A DNA stretch of 64,000 nt from Flammula alnicola (lineage: Eukaryota > Basidiomycota > Agaricomycetes > Agaricales > Strophariaceae), in assembly GCA_015499995.1 (NCBI GenBank), contig JADNRV010000004.1, positions 558,001-622,000 on the forward strand. Reading direction: 5' to 3'. Of this stretch, positions 23,711-35,782 are shown in pieces. The notes below the pieces were generated by a model. That model made no database searches. It was not told the origin of the DNA and saw only the letters and a list, made by a program, of their open reading frames with translations. Both the position numbers and the translations under genes were made by a program. Position 1 is the stretch's first letter; every line of letters starts with the position of its first letter.

Positions 23711-25272
23711 AGAGGTTATCGCCGTTATTATAACTGCCTTCTCTTGTTCTTTACCATCTTCCCACATACATTGCGACGGAGAGATCCAGATAAGACTCGT
23801 CATGGTCTAAACTTGATCTACACTGGTCTATGAAGTCTATCGCGGACATGCCTATGCATCATCATCCCATGTCAGTTTTTGTGGACAGATCGTCGTTGAT
23901 CCCAGGAGCCCTACTATGGGAAATTTGGCACTGGAGAAGGGGTTTTCTCTGACGCGAACTAGAATTTTAGCTAATCATAGGCATATTTCTTTCCCTATGA
24001 CTTGTGTGTGTTTCTTTGTGCGACAGCCCTGACTCTAAAATATCCAGATTGCTCCCATCATATACGGTTGCTCAAGAAAGAGAAATAAGAATAGGCATCT
24101 TTCCTCTGATTCCTATTTGGCAGATAAGTGTTCGCAGAAACAAATGGAAAAGTCTGATGTAACTTTTCATGTTCAGCCCAATTATAGTTAAGTATTAGAA
24201 GGATAGGCAGTCTAACTTATACCATGGGAACGTTTTGCGGTTATTGGTCGTGGAAGAAGGATGAGCTGTACCTGAATACCAGACAAGGCGTGTTGCAGCC
24301 CTTCTTGCCTCAAGTTCTGATGAGCTTCACCGGAGTTCTTCGTCAGGCAAATTTTGAGCAGAGAGGCGATCACAGAAAATCCACAAGCGGGAGCCAACCA
24401 GTGAGAGGAACAACGCTTAAGGGACATCAAGGGTAGAGTCTGCGCAACGATCGCTTAATCAAGTTGAAGATAGTTCAAGGCCGAAGTTGGTCAAACTTGT
24501 CTTTTGGTAGAGCTTGAAGGATGTACGACAGTTGACAAAGTTAGCCTCGTATCTCAGCTGGATGACGAAAATTTCTCTCCATTCGTTATGTTGGGTTTGC
24601 GATTCACCCCGCAAAAATGCTAGGGTTTTAACGCACATTCACTTCAGATGACTGCACGTGGGGCGGTGAACTTGGAGCTCGTTGAAAATTGCCCTAATTC
24701 AAGCAACCTAAAAACATCCGTCCAGAGCAGGGATGTGTAAAACAGACGGCTTCGCTGAGGAATTTGAGTGTACCGTACTTATGGCATCCCCACGAAACTT
24801 CCAACTACAAGGTAGGTTACAAAATTCGAGCAAGCTGCCCGGCAATGGTTCGGGAGTTTCCAGGACCTCAAGGTGGAGAAGAAGGTGACCATATGCCAAG
24901 CGTCAAAGTAAATAGCGGAATATTAGGTCGAAGCAAAAGATTGGAATTTTTTTGTGAGTGCTCATGCAGGCATGATGTGCATTGTGACCAAGTTGGAGGT
25001 GGTTGTAAGGCTAGTTGTTCGCAGTATGAAGTGAACGAGAGCGGTGGGTGAGAAGTAGATGGCCATTTCAGTTACAAATCGTTATAGGACCTCAGACAGC
25101 AGGCTTCCAGCGCCTAATTCATTCGAGGCGGCAACTGAGAGAGCTGGAGGCCGTGGCTGTGTTAATATTTGACGACCACTATGGAAACAGGACCAAACAA
25201 CCCAGTCTCCTTCCCCTCGCCAACGAACGCGCAGCTCGTCGAGTCCTCCAGGACCACTCACTTCCTCTCAAC
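23711..25272. other. Intergenic region upstream of clathrin heavy chain
   Basis: These 1.56 kb hold short frames only. The last 200 bp, with C-rich patches and an ACAACATGG start context, are probably the clathrin 5' leader and promoter. The first part should hold the 3' end of the Any1-like gene. I see no RNA gene or mobile-element motif. Confidence 0.45.
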
Positions 25273-28200
25273 ATGGCTGCCGTCGACACATCAAAACCAA
25301 TTGCTTTCTGCGAACATCTTCAACTCTCAAGTCTAGGCATCCAACCAGCTTCTATATCTTTTCAGGTACGTTGACGCGACACCAATATCTGTCTTGCGTG
25401 TAGTGACAACAACGCATTCCTCTCTTATAACGTCTAGGTACATTCCTCTGACTACACCCAAGCAGATTCATTACTCACAACCATTACATTGTTAGACTCT
25501 GACACTAGAATCTGATCATTTTATTTGCATACGCGAAAAAGTCAACGACCAAGGTCAGGTCGTCATTATTGACCTTTCCGATGCCAATAATGTCCTCCGC
25601 CGCCCCATCTCGGCTGACTCTGCTATCATGCATCCCAAGCAGAAGATTCTAGCACTGAAAGGCATGTCATCCGGATCCGAATCTTGTCATTCTGGCTGTG
25701 CTAACATCCCCTGTAGCGGCGCGTACATTGCAGATTTTCAACATCGAAACGAAACAGAAAGTCAAGTCGCATATTAACAACGAAGATATCGTGTTCTGGA
25801 AATGGGTGTCGGATACCACTATCGGAATGGTCACCGAAAGTGCAGTGTATCATTGGACCATTGCAGACCAAACCTCGCCACCTCAGAAAGTCTTCGACCG
25901 TCATCCAACACTCGCCGGCGCTCAGATTATTAACTACCGTGTTACGCCGGATGAGAAGTGGCTCGTTCTTATTGGTATCTCCGGAAACTCTACCAATCCT
26001 TCCGCCTTCAAAATCAAGGGCTCTATGCAACTCTACAGCAGAGAGCGGGGCGTTAGTCAACCTATTGAAGGACATGCCGCTGCCTTCGCCGAAATGAAGC
26101 TGGATGGACACCAGAAGCCAACCAAACTGTTCACTTTTGCCGTCCGAACAGCAACTGGTGCAAAGGTCTGCCTCTTTTCCATCCAATTATATTTTGCGCT
26201 AAATTAAGAGTTACAGCTGCATATCGTTGAAATTGACCACCAAGCACCCGACCAGCCATTCATCAAGAAGAATGTTGACGTCTACTTTCCCCCGGAAGCT
26301 ACGAACGACTTCCCTGTGGCTATGCAAGTTTCCAAGAAACACGGGATCGTCTACCTTGTCACCAAGTATGGCTTCATTCATCTGTACGACCTTGAATCCG
26401 GCGCTTGTGTGTACATGAACCGTATCTCGGGTGAAACAATCTTCGTCACTGCAGAACATGAGGCGACCAACGGTATTATCGGTGTCAACAAGAAGGGCCA
26501 AGTTCTGAGCGTTAATGTCGACGAGCAAACCATCATTCCATACATCCTCACCACTCTTAACAACACGGACCTCGCGTTCAAGCTTGCCAGTCGCGCAAAT
26601 CTGCCTGGTGCAGATGATTTGTATGTCAAGCAATATCAACAACTTTTCCAGTCCGGTCAGTTCGGTGAAGCCGCCAAGGTTGCAGCCAATTCTCCTCGGG
26701 TATGCTTACCATGTTTTCCTCTTTGTACTCCTTTGTAATCGAGTTATGCAGGGCATCTTACGCACAACTGCGGTCATCGAGTCCTTCAAGCAAGCACCTG
26801 CGCCCCCCGGTGGGCTGTCGCCCATCCTCCAATACTTTGGCATCCTTTTGGAGAAAGGCGAGCTCAACCACCTTGAATCTCTCGAACTCGCGCGGCCTGT
26901 CTTGCAGCAAGGAAGGAAGCAGCTTTTGGAGAAGTGGTTGAAGGAGAACAAGGTTTGTCTGTATTTACTCTACCATCGGTGCTGGGACTTATCGATTTCT
27001 TAGTTGACATGCAGCGAGGAGCTCGGTGATATCGTTCGGCTTCATGATATGACCCTCGCGCTCAGTGTCTACCTGCGTGCCAATGTCCCGAACAAAGTCG
27101 TCGCTTGCTTTGCAGAGACTGGCCAAACGGACAAAATTGTTCTGTACTCAAAGAAAGTTGGCTATACTCCCGATTACGTTGCTCTGTTGCAACATATCAT
27201 GCGTACGAATCCGGAGAAAGGTGCTGAATTCGCTGCACAGTTGGCGAACGATGAGAATGGTCCCCTTGTTGATATCGAACGGGTACGTAGTTGTTTAGGA
27301 ACGAAGCAGTTCGCGTACTCATATTTCAATGACAGGTCGTCGACATCTTTATGTCCCAAAACATGATCCAGCCCGCCACGTCGTTCCTGCTGGATGCACT
27401 CAAGGAGAACAAACCTGAACAAGGTCACTTGCAAACGCGTCTGCTGGAGCTTAACCTCGTCCATGCACCTCAAGTCGCCGACGCTATCTTGGGTAACGAG
27501 ATGTTCACGCACTATGATCGTCCAAGAATTGCCAATCTGTGCGAGAAGGCTGGTTTGTTGCAACGCGTATGTATTACCTGATGGATTACTCGAATGGTTG
27601 ACTTACGACATTCAATAGGCTCTGGAGCATTACGAAGACATTGCGGATATTAAACGTGCCATCGTCCACACCACTGGTCTTCCTCCTGATGTAAGCGTTT
27701 TGGCAGTCTTCACAAAACATTTTGCTAAACCGATTCTTTTCGTGTCTATAGTGGCTCGTAAACTATTTCAGCCGATTGACAACTGAGCAGTCAATGACTT
27801 GCTTGCAAGAGATGTTGAAAGTGAATATCCGTCAGAACCTGCAGGTTGTTATTCAGATTGCCACCAAGTACTCCGACATCTTGGGTCCCATCAAGCTTAT
27901 CGAGATGTTCGAAAGCTTCAAGACGTTCGAGGGTCTCTATTACTACCTCGGTTCTATCGTCAACCTCAGCGAGGATCCAGAGGTTCACTTCAAGTATATC
28001 CAGGCCGCTACTCGCACAGGGCAAATCCGCGAGGTCGAGCGCATCTGCAGGGAGAGCAACTTCTACAACCCAGAGAAGGTCAAGAACTTCCTCAAGGAAG
28101 CTAAACTTGCCGACCAACTCCCGTTGATCATCGTTTGCGATCGGTTCGACTTCGTCCACGATCTCGTCCTTTACCTGTACCAGAACGGGTTGACCAAATT

Positions 28201-31200
28201 CATCGAGGTCTACGTTCAGCGCGTCAACTCTGTCCGCACTCCTCAGGTTGTTGGAGGACTTTTGGATGTCGACTGTGATGAAGCTACTATCAAGAGCTTG
28301 TTGAGCTCAGTCACTGGCAACTTCCCCATTGACGAGTTGGTCCACGAGGTCGAGCAACGCAATAGGCTGAAGTTGATCCTTCCCTGGCTCGAGGCTCGCG
28401 TCCAGGCTGGAAGCCAAGATCCTGCCGTCTTCAACGCTATTGCCAAGATCTACATCGACAGCAACAACAATCCAGAACAGTTCCTCAAGGAGAACAACGT
28501 ATGCAGGACTTTCTTCCATCTACTATTCTTACTCACGATGTTGTTAACAGTTATACGAGCCCTTGGTCGTCGGAAAGTTCTGCGAGGCCCGCGATCCATA
28601 CCTTGCATATATTGCCTATGCCAAGGGTCTCTGCGACGATGAGCTCATTAGCATCACTAACGACAACTCGATGTTCAAGCAGCAAGCTCGCTATCTCATC
28701 AAGCGTCGTCAAGCTGATCTTTGGGCTCAAGTTCTCGTCCCCGACAACATCCATCGCCGTGCACTCATTGACCAGGTTTGTCGACCTTAACCTTAATTTG
28801 CAGATTTTCTGACCAAGTTCTGTAGATTGTCGCTACCGCATTGCCCGAGTGCACTGACCCTGATGATGTGTCGATTACTGTCAAGGCTTTCCTCCAAGCT
28901 GACCTTCCCATCGAGTTGATTGAACTGTTGGAGAAGATCGTCATTGAGCCTTCGCCATTCAGCGACAACAAGAACCTCCAGAACCTCCTTCTCCTCACGG
29001 CCATTCGCGCTGACAAAGGCAAAGTCGTTGGCTATATCAACAAGCTCCAGAACTACGACGCTGCTGATATCGCCAGGATCGCAACTGAGCATGGCTTGTT
29101 CGAAGAAGCCTTGACGATCTACAAGAAACACGAGCAACACGCCATGGCCATCAACGTCCTCGTCGAGCATATCGTCTCCATTGATCGTGGACTGGAATAC
29201 GCTAACAAGGTCAACCAACCCGAGGTCTGGAGCAGGCTTGCAAAAGCGCAGCTCGATGGTCTCCGTATCAAGGATTCAGTCGGTGCGTATTGAAATTTAC
29301 GCCTACTTTCATTTCGTTTTTGCCGACTCCCAATACCTGCAGAGTCCTACATCAAAGCACAAGATCCTTCTAACTTCGCCGAGGTCATTGAGATTGCCAA
29401 CCATGCCGGCAAACACGACGAGCTTGTTAGGTACCTCCAGATGGCCCGCAAGACCTTGCGCGAACCGAAGATCGATACCGAGCTAGCTTACGCCTATGCA
29501 AAGACCGATCGCCTTCATGACATGGAGGACTTCCTTGGCATGACCAACGTCGCTGATGTTTTGGAAGTCGGAGAAAAATGTTTCGAGGACGAGTTGTATC
29601 AGGCTGCCAAGCTTCTCTTTACCAGTATTTCGAACTGGGCTCGGTTGGCAACCACTTTGATCTACCTTGGTGAAAACCAAGCAGCTGTTGAGAGTGCACG
29701 GAAAGCTGGTAATACTCAGTGCGTTAAATTATCATTTCGTCCCTTGCTTTGTGCTAATGATGAACCAGGGTCTGGAAGCAAGTCCACGCTGCTTGCATTG
29801 AGAAATCTGAATTCCGATTGGTAAGTTGTGTGTTTTTAATCTCCTCCTAGTCGTCGATTTATATCCGATCCTACAGGCTCAAATCTGCGGTCTTCATATC
29901 ATTGTTCATGCTGTGAGTTTACTAGCTTTCCTGCCAAAGTTCCTTTTATTTAAATCATCTGTAGGAGGAACTCACGGCTCTCATCCAACTTTACGAGCGA
30001 CGAGGATACTTCGAAGAGATCATCGGCCTTCTGGAGGCCGGTTTGAGCTTGGAACGCGCGCACATGGGTATCTTCACCGAATTGTCCATATTGCTCACCA
30101 AATATAAGCCAGCCAAACGTAAGTGCATAAAGCCATTTCCTTTCTGTCATTCTAATAGTTTTTGTAGTCATGGAGCATCTCAAGCTTTTTGTTGCCCGTA
30201 TCAATATTCCTAAGGTCATCAAAGCCACGGAGAAAGCCCACCTCTGGCCAGAACTCGTCTTCTTGTACATCAAATACGATGAATTTGTACGGATTCTTCA
30301 GGCCTTTACGTATCCCATCGCACCTGCTAATTTCGCGATTGTAGGACAATGCGGCTCTTGCCATGATTGAACGCTCTGCAGATGCATGGGAACATAACCA
30401 ATTCAAGGATGTCATTGTTCGCGCGGCTAACATCGAAATGTGAGTTAAATTTCGTGTTAGCTCTCATTTTGCATCGGCTAAACTCTCTAAATAGTTACTA
30501 CAAAGCCTTATCATTCTACCTCCAAGAACAACCCACTCTGTTGACCGACCTCCTCACTGTCCTCATTCCTCGAATCGATCATAGCCGTGTTGTGCGCACG
30601 TTCAGGCAAATGGATCACATTCCTCTCATCCGCTCGTACCTTATTGCTGTGCAACATGTAAGCTTACCAGTGGATCTATCCATTCTGTTGTTGACACTTT
30701 TAAACAGTTCAACCTCGAAGCTGTTAACGACGCCTACAATGATCTTCTTATCGAAGAAGAAGATTATAAAACATTGCGTGATTCAATCGATAGCTTCGAC
30801 AACTTCAACAACATCAATCTTGCTAAACGGCTAGAGAAACACGAACTCTTAGAATTCCGCCGGCTGGCAGCTCATCTTTACAAGGTATGGTCCGCTCTTT
30901 TCTCGTCTTTATGTCCTGCTGAATGCATCACCTCTCCAGAAAAATGGTCGCTGGGAAGAATCGATATCTCTATCGAAGCAGGACAAGCTGTACAAGGATG
31001 CCATGATTACTGCTTCTGTGTCTGCCTCGACAGAAGTTGCCGAGGAGCTACTTTCGTACTTTGTCGACATCGGAAACAAGGAATGCTTCGCGGCACTTCT
31101 CTTCATCTGCTTCGACCTCCTTCGTTCAGATGTGTTGAAGAGCTATCATGGCAGCATGGACTGAACGATTTCTACATGCCATACAAGATTCAGGTGCAGC

Positions 31201-31512
31201 GCTCGCTGGTAGAGAAGGTTAGTTCGTTTCTTTAAACCTCGATATCCTTGTTTCACACTGTTTTCTAGTTGGCACAACTGGAGAAAGAGGTCAAAGAGCA
31301 CTCAAAGAAGGAGGCCAAAAAGGAGCAGACTGAGTCGGAAGCTCCAATAATCAACCCAGGAGGCTTTGGTAGAGGTCTTCTTCTAACCAATGGGTACGTT
31401 TTAGATTTGTTTTTGAGAGACACATTTTTGCTGAGAAAGATATTACAGGATCGTTGGACAAGCTCCTCCTATGAATGGGATGATGCCTGCCATGACTGGA
31501 TACGGCTACTGA
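25273..31512 (+). CDS. Clathrin heavy chain
   Basis: About eighteen exons encode nearly the whole conserved protein, close to the usual 1650-1700 residues. The N-terminal seven-bladed propeller starts [20 protein letters not shown] and includes [29 protein letters not shown] and [18 protein letters not shown]. Seven clathrin heavy-chain repeats follow, for example [39 protein letters not shown] and [19 protein letters not shown], then the light-chain-binding and trimerisation part ([18 protein letters not shown]). The end is [16 protein letters not shown]. Clathrin coats vesicles at the plasma membrane, Golgi and endosomes. One intron (25662-25716) has a GC donor (GCATGT) with a good branch site GCTAAC. 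Near 31137 the reading frame must shift by one missing G to pass from LLRSDVL to EELSWQHG. No intron explains this, so it is probably a sequence error, or else a truncation. Confidence 0.97.
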
Positions 31513-32679
31513 TCGCTTTGCTCATACTTGTATAGTCGGATGTATAATTTCTTTTTTATCTCTATAATCGGATGGTTTCTCTTTTCTTGATATGCCAGCT
31601 AAGGCTCACATTCGTATCTGGAGGGACAGACATCATTGGTAGAATCGGTGTGCAATGCGCATTGCGCCGTAGGCCGATTTACTAACTCATTGCAACATCG
31701 ACATATTCAACATAATACACGATACGCGGCGAATGATTGACGCGATCTATGGGGATTAGGACGCCTTGCGTTGTTGTCGTCCTTGATAATACGGTACCAT
31801 TGGGCATTGTACGTGCCATCTTGTCATTGAAACAGGAATGTCATGCTACAAGACTCTAGGATGCCCATAGTAATGATAGAACAAGTAGATACCAAAGATT
31901 AGACGGTGGCAAGTTGAAACAGATAAACGTGTCGAAGTACCAAGTCCTCACAATGAATTCCGCTACACAGTACAGAATTCGCGATAATCTTGCTTGAGCT
32001 ATTGAATCCAGGCTACTTGTGCGAGCCATGTATTAGTGTTTTGAAGCACAAAGCAACTTGAATTTTAATGAAACCAATATGGTATTAAGACGGTCGCATG
32101 CAGATACCCCAGGGCATATCTGGATAAGTCTTGCCAGAGGTTGACAGCGAAAGGCAGCAACAAGTATACGATGCCCCATTGGCAGCTGCAATAGCTTTAC
32201 TTTTCATTTCCCATAAGCCTATTACGAGCTTTTTGGGGGATGGTACATGGCATCCGTCATAGCGCTCCCAACATTTCACAACTGACGTCTATGAATTGCT
32301 GATAATGACCAGTACTGCAAAACTGCGCATGGCTGGGTATTTCGCTCGGAAAGAAGAACAAGGGAGAAAGCCTTGGGCGAGTTCTCGTCGATCCTTCAGC
32401 CCTCCGTTCCACGCTTGCAGTTTAAGGGCAATCGGTCTCTTCAAAACAACAAGGTCATATAAGTATATTGGGCAATTGTATAAGACTGTCGTTATTGATG
32501 TCCAGATCTAATTATACTGGAAAGGGTCATCAGACAAGTCTAGTGGGGGTAAGGTATACTGGAGGAACGTGTCGTTAGAAATGTTTGTGATTGCTAGGAG
32601 ATGAATTACCTGGTGCTGCACTTGTTCAATTGGAAGATGAACCGGTCGTTGCGGATAGGGTATGTCGACGCTCACAGAA
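31513..32679. other. Intergenic region after clathrin heavy chain
   Basis: This 1.17-kb stretch is A/T-rich and holds only frames under 75 codons. It should include the 3' ends of clathrin (+) and the pseudokinase (-), which converge here. I see nothing else that I can support. Confidence 0.45.
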
Positions 32680-33675
32680 TTAGGACTGCCAAGGTTCTGA
32701 ACATGCATTCAAATTAATTACGAGTCGACAAGAGAAACAGAAGACCTCACCTGCTCGTGGTCCTTCCACCACAGAGAGAATGCAGCTTCGAGTTCCGTCG
32801 CCAAAGATGTCAGCCGATTGATACTTAATGGTGAAGCAATTGTCCACAATGTTTCCGAAATAGGAATCCAAGGATGGGGGTAGCTTGTCAAAGGCACGGC
32901 GATAATCAGTGATCTCTTCGTGCTTTTCCAAAACAGCTATTTCCTCCAGTGTTGACGGAAACAAGTCCTTATGGAATGGGAACCTTTCGGAAAGGAGCAC
33001 GAAAAGAATCACGCCTAGTCCAAAAATGTCGTTGCGTCTCGGTGTCTTCGCACAGTATCCGAACGGGCATGAGTATATCGGTGGAGGGCCTATAGTGAAA
33101 TCGTAAAAGTACGGTGCCTTGTGAACAGAGAGCCCGAAATCACACAAGACAGCATGGTAATCGTCAGTCAGGAGGATGTTAGCGAGGTGCGGGCCAGCCC
33201 AAATAATGTCCCGAGCGTGTAGGTGGGCGACTCCTTGGGCAATTTCTATGGCCCAAGTCAGTCGAGTTGCAAGTGGGATGACGGGATGGGCTCTCAGGTG
33301 AAAGAGGAGAGCGCCGTTGCGAAGGGACGAGAGCATGATATGCCCGGTCAGAGGGTCACCACCGAGGTATTTGACGATGCGGGGGTGTGATCCAAGGATT
33401 CTGTAGATTGCCTCTTCATTGGCGTTGGGAGCTTTGTAAAAGATAGGACCTGGGGAACCATTAGAACACAGCCCCCGAATGCGAGTTTTACCCTTAAAGT
33501 TTGCTAACGTCGAGTCATCTTCACCGTCACCACTCATGTTGGGCATATGATCTGAATGGGAGGGACCAGGAGACAGGGATAGTTGACGAAAGATGAGGTA
33601 GGTCGAATACCCGATAACTGCGGCACTAGCCACGGCAATTGTAACACCAGAGCGCGAGCTCAACATGGTGGTCAT
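32680..33675 (-). CDS. Membrane-anchored kinase-like protein, probably a pseudokinase
   Basis: One open frame of 331 residues. It starts with a short head and a membrane segment at about residues 10-28 (SGVTIAVASAAVIGYSTYLIF), with no cleavage site evident, so a signal anchor is likely. The kinase-like fold follows: a beta-3 lysine in PIFYKAP, HPRIVKYLGG, GVAHLHARDII, then WAGPHLANILL where an active kinase has HxDxxxxN, CDFGLS for the Mg loop, and DIFGLGVILFVLLSERFPF for the F helix. The catalytic Asp and its His are replaced by Gly and Trp, while Asn, DFG and Lys remain. HPRIVKYLG is typical of kinase-like families expanded in agaricomycetes. The last 25-30 residues may be wrong, because GTGAGG after GPRA looks like a donor and an exon with PNSVSVDIPYPQRPVHLP lies downstream, but the phases do not join. 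Confidence 0.7.
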   Translation of the reverse strand: MTTMLSSRSGVTIAVASAAVIGYSTYLIFRQLSLSPGPSHSDHMPNMSGDGEDDSTLANFKGKTRIRGLCSNGSPGPIFYKAPNANEEAIYRILGSHPRIVKYLGGDPLTGHIMLSSLRNGALLFHLRAHPVIPLATRLTWAIEIAQGVAHLHARDIIWAGPHLANILLTDDYHAVLCDFGLSVHKAPYFYDFTIGPPPIYSCPFGYCAKTPRRNDIFGLGVILFVLLSERFPFHKDLFPSTLEEIAVLEKHEEITDYRRAFDKLPPSLDSYFGNIVDNCFTIKYQSADIFGDGTRSCILSVVEGPRAGEVFCFSCRLVINLNACSEPWQS

Positions 33676-34646
33676 GAATAAAAGGCGGCAAGACCCGATA
33701 TGGCCGTAAAATTTGACTTGGATTTTGTAATTTGAACTTGCTTACACTGTCGAGCACACACACCAACTGAATGCCCTCGGGTATGCAAGCGGAAACGGCA
33801 TCTGAACGGCATCACGTTTCCCATGCTAGGCAAGCAGGGCCAAACAGCTGTTGAAAAAAATCCGTGTGCAAAACAATATGCAACACACTGTATCTTAATT
33901 AGGCCCTTAGTCCACCCTCAATTATATTAGTCCACCCTCAATTATCCCAAAAGTTGTTGGGCGTGGTTCCTGGGAACTGCTGCTCTATAGCGGGATGATA
34001 TGGCGAGATAATTGCACACATGACAGGCAGTATATGGCAGAGTGCGGCGAACAGTTGCGAGATCGCACCTGAGGCTTAAAATTTTTCAACCGAAAGGCTT
34101 TGAATTTTGAAACATCGATAGATGTAATGCAGCGACCGTTAATTGAATATAAACTATCGTGGTTGCTGAAGGTTTGCGCCGTCAGCCTTGAAAAAGCGCA
34201 ATTGGGTTCGGAGCTGTATTACTTACCTCGGCCACTTAAATAATAAAAGCCATCGAGGAAAAATGATAATGTGCGTTAGACATTGAAGCCCATGAACGAT
34301 AGCGAATCGAGTGTATACATAATAAATACATGGTATGTGGCATCCAAACTGGATGGACGATGGGGGCGAACGAGCGCAGCACGGAGTAGGTAGTGTAATG
34401 TGCAGTTGAGGGTTGAGGGTTCTTGAACAGAATGCGACGTCTATCGCAACGGTTGTAACCGGTATAGACCTGATTAAGTAGGGTGGTGGGTATAACTCAA
34501 GCAAAGTCAAAGGGACGACTAAGAGTCACGAGAAAGCGCTCGCCAGTGATAATAAGTTGTCGAGAATAAGATCGTCCATCACGCGTCATTCGTGCCATAA
34601 CCGTCCGCAGAAGATCGAAAAGAGGAAAATCTGAGCGTCTCCTACA
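33676..34646. other. Intergenic region between pseudokinase and Rho3 genes
   Basis: The 970 bp contain only short frames. A 20-bp direct tandem repeat (unit TTAGTCCACCCTCAATTATA) lies at 33907-33945. The right part should be the 3' region of the Rho3-type gene, the left part the promoter of the pseudokinase gene. Confidence 0.45.
33907..33945. repeat. Tandem repeat, 20-bp unit, two copies
   Basis: The unit TTAGTCCACCCTCAATTATA occurs twice in direct contact; the second copy lacks only the last base. It lies about 230 bp upstream of the pseudokinase start codon. Confidence 0.9.
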
Positions 34647-35782
34647 TCACCATGCAACTGCCGTCCCAGATCCTTTCGGTCGTGAGCCCAACGACGCTCG
34701 TGCCGCTTCATAAAACACCTCTGTAACCCCTCGATTATGCTTCGAACTGCACTCTAAAGACGAAGCCGAGTCTGAATGAGTAACAATCGCTGTGAAGGCA
34801 TGCTCACGTACCAAGATAACGTGAAGCACGTATTCGTCTAGCAACCGAAAGGCCTTCTTCGTATTGCACTGGATGTGTCCCATATCGTTTCAGTCTCTCT
34901 TTTATGGCTGTGTCGTCTCGAAGATCGCATTTAAGTGCTGGCGGGCATTGGTTAATATAGTGAAAATGGAACAAGCAGAAATGCGGCGAACCGACAAGGA
35001 CCAGCTGGTATACAAGGTCAGATTGGCTTATAATCTCACCAGACAACGAAATAACCCACCTTTACTCCAGGACAATACTCTAGAATCTCATCCAACCACT
35101 GACGTAAAGATGAGGTCATGGAATATTCAAACCGAGGGAAAGGTATACCTTGGACTCGACATTCTCCAGTGATACAGGATTGTCAACTGAGAAGCAGATC
35201 ATGACAACATGCGTTTCGGCGTAGGATAGTGACCGAAGGCGATCGAATTCTTCTTGCCCTGAGGGTTGATGAATGATGAATGTATTGGAAAGTGGATTTA
35301 AGAATGGATGAGGTTTGAATGGTAAGAAACCTGAAGATAATCTGAACCACACCAAATCTTGCGCACCTGCTGTATCCCATAGGCTCAGCTCGACGAGCTG
35401 TTCATCAACGTAGATATCATGCACGTAGTTCTCGAACACCGTAGGTTCACTATTGAATAGAGGGGGGTTAAGGATGGAGTTCCAGCGAAATGGATCCGAG
35501 CAACACACTAGACTTGGGTGAAGAAACCACGGGTAAAGACGTTTAATAGTGATGTTTTCCCTATGGAATCAAGTAACCAGTTAGATCCGCGAGAACAAGC
35601 GTTCATGCGCCCAAAGAACAAGGACTCACCACATGCTCCATCACCACAGACCACAACCTTGTTTCATGCCTCAGCAGCTTGATTCACGCAACCTTGAGGC
35701 AAAATAGCAAGCCTACCTTTCTCTGTATCTGAGGTAATCATACATTGAGTTCGTGCGAGGCAGTCTCGGAAAGTTTGAACAT
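34647..35782 (-). CDS. Rho-family small GTPase, Rho3 type
   Basis: Spliced exons give [18 protein letters not shown] (P-loop), [20 protein letters not shown] (switch I), [20 protein letters not shown] (switch II), [46 protein letters not shown] and [20 protein letters not shown]. The Ala/Val-Leu-Lys-Cys-Asp form in place of GNKxD and the [11 protein letters not shown] block are typical of Rho3, which controls polarised exocytosis and actin at the hyphal tip. Some joins: GTGTGT after codon bases TA in VY; a 27-residue frame interruption after DTAG that is an intron; GTTCGC after LVLV. The first exon is uncertain. [13 protein letters not shown] spliced at 35743/35658 gives the right phase, while the nearer ATG at 35741 does not. 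The last exon ends [11 protein letters not shown] without a CaaX box, so a terminal exon may have been missed. Confidence 0.85.

Noticed and set aside
16846..31512. Possible secretory-pathway gene cluster (Vrg4, Any1-like, clathrin)
   Set aside because: The genes are housekeeping, are separated by gaps of up to 4 kb, lie on different strands and share no regulatory motif that I can see.
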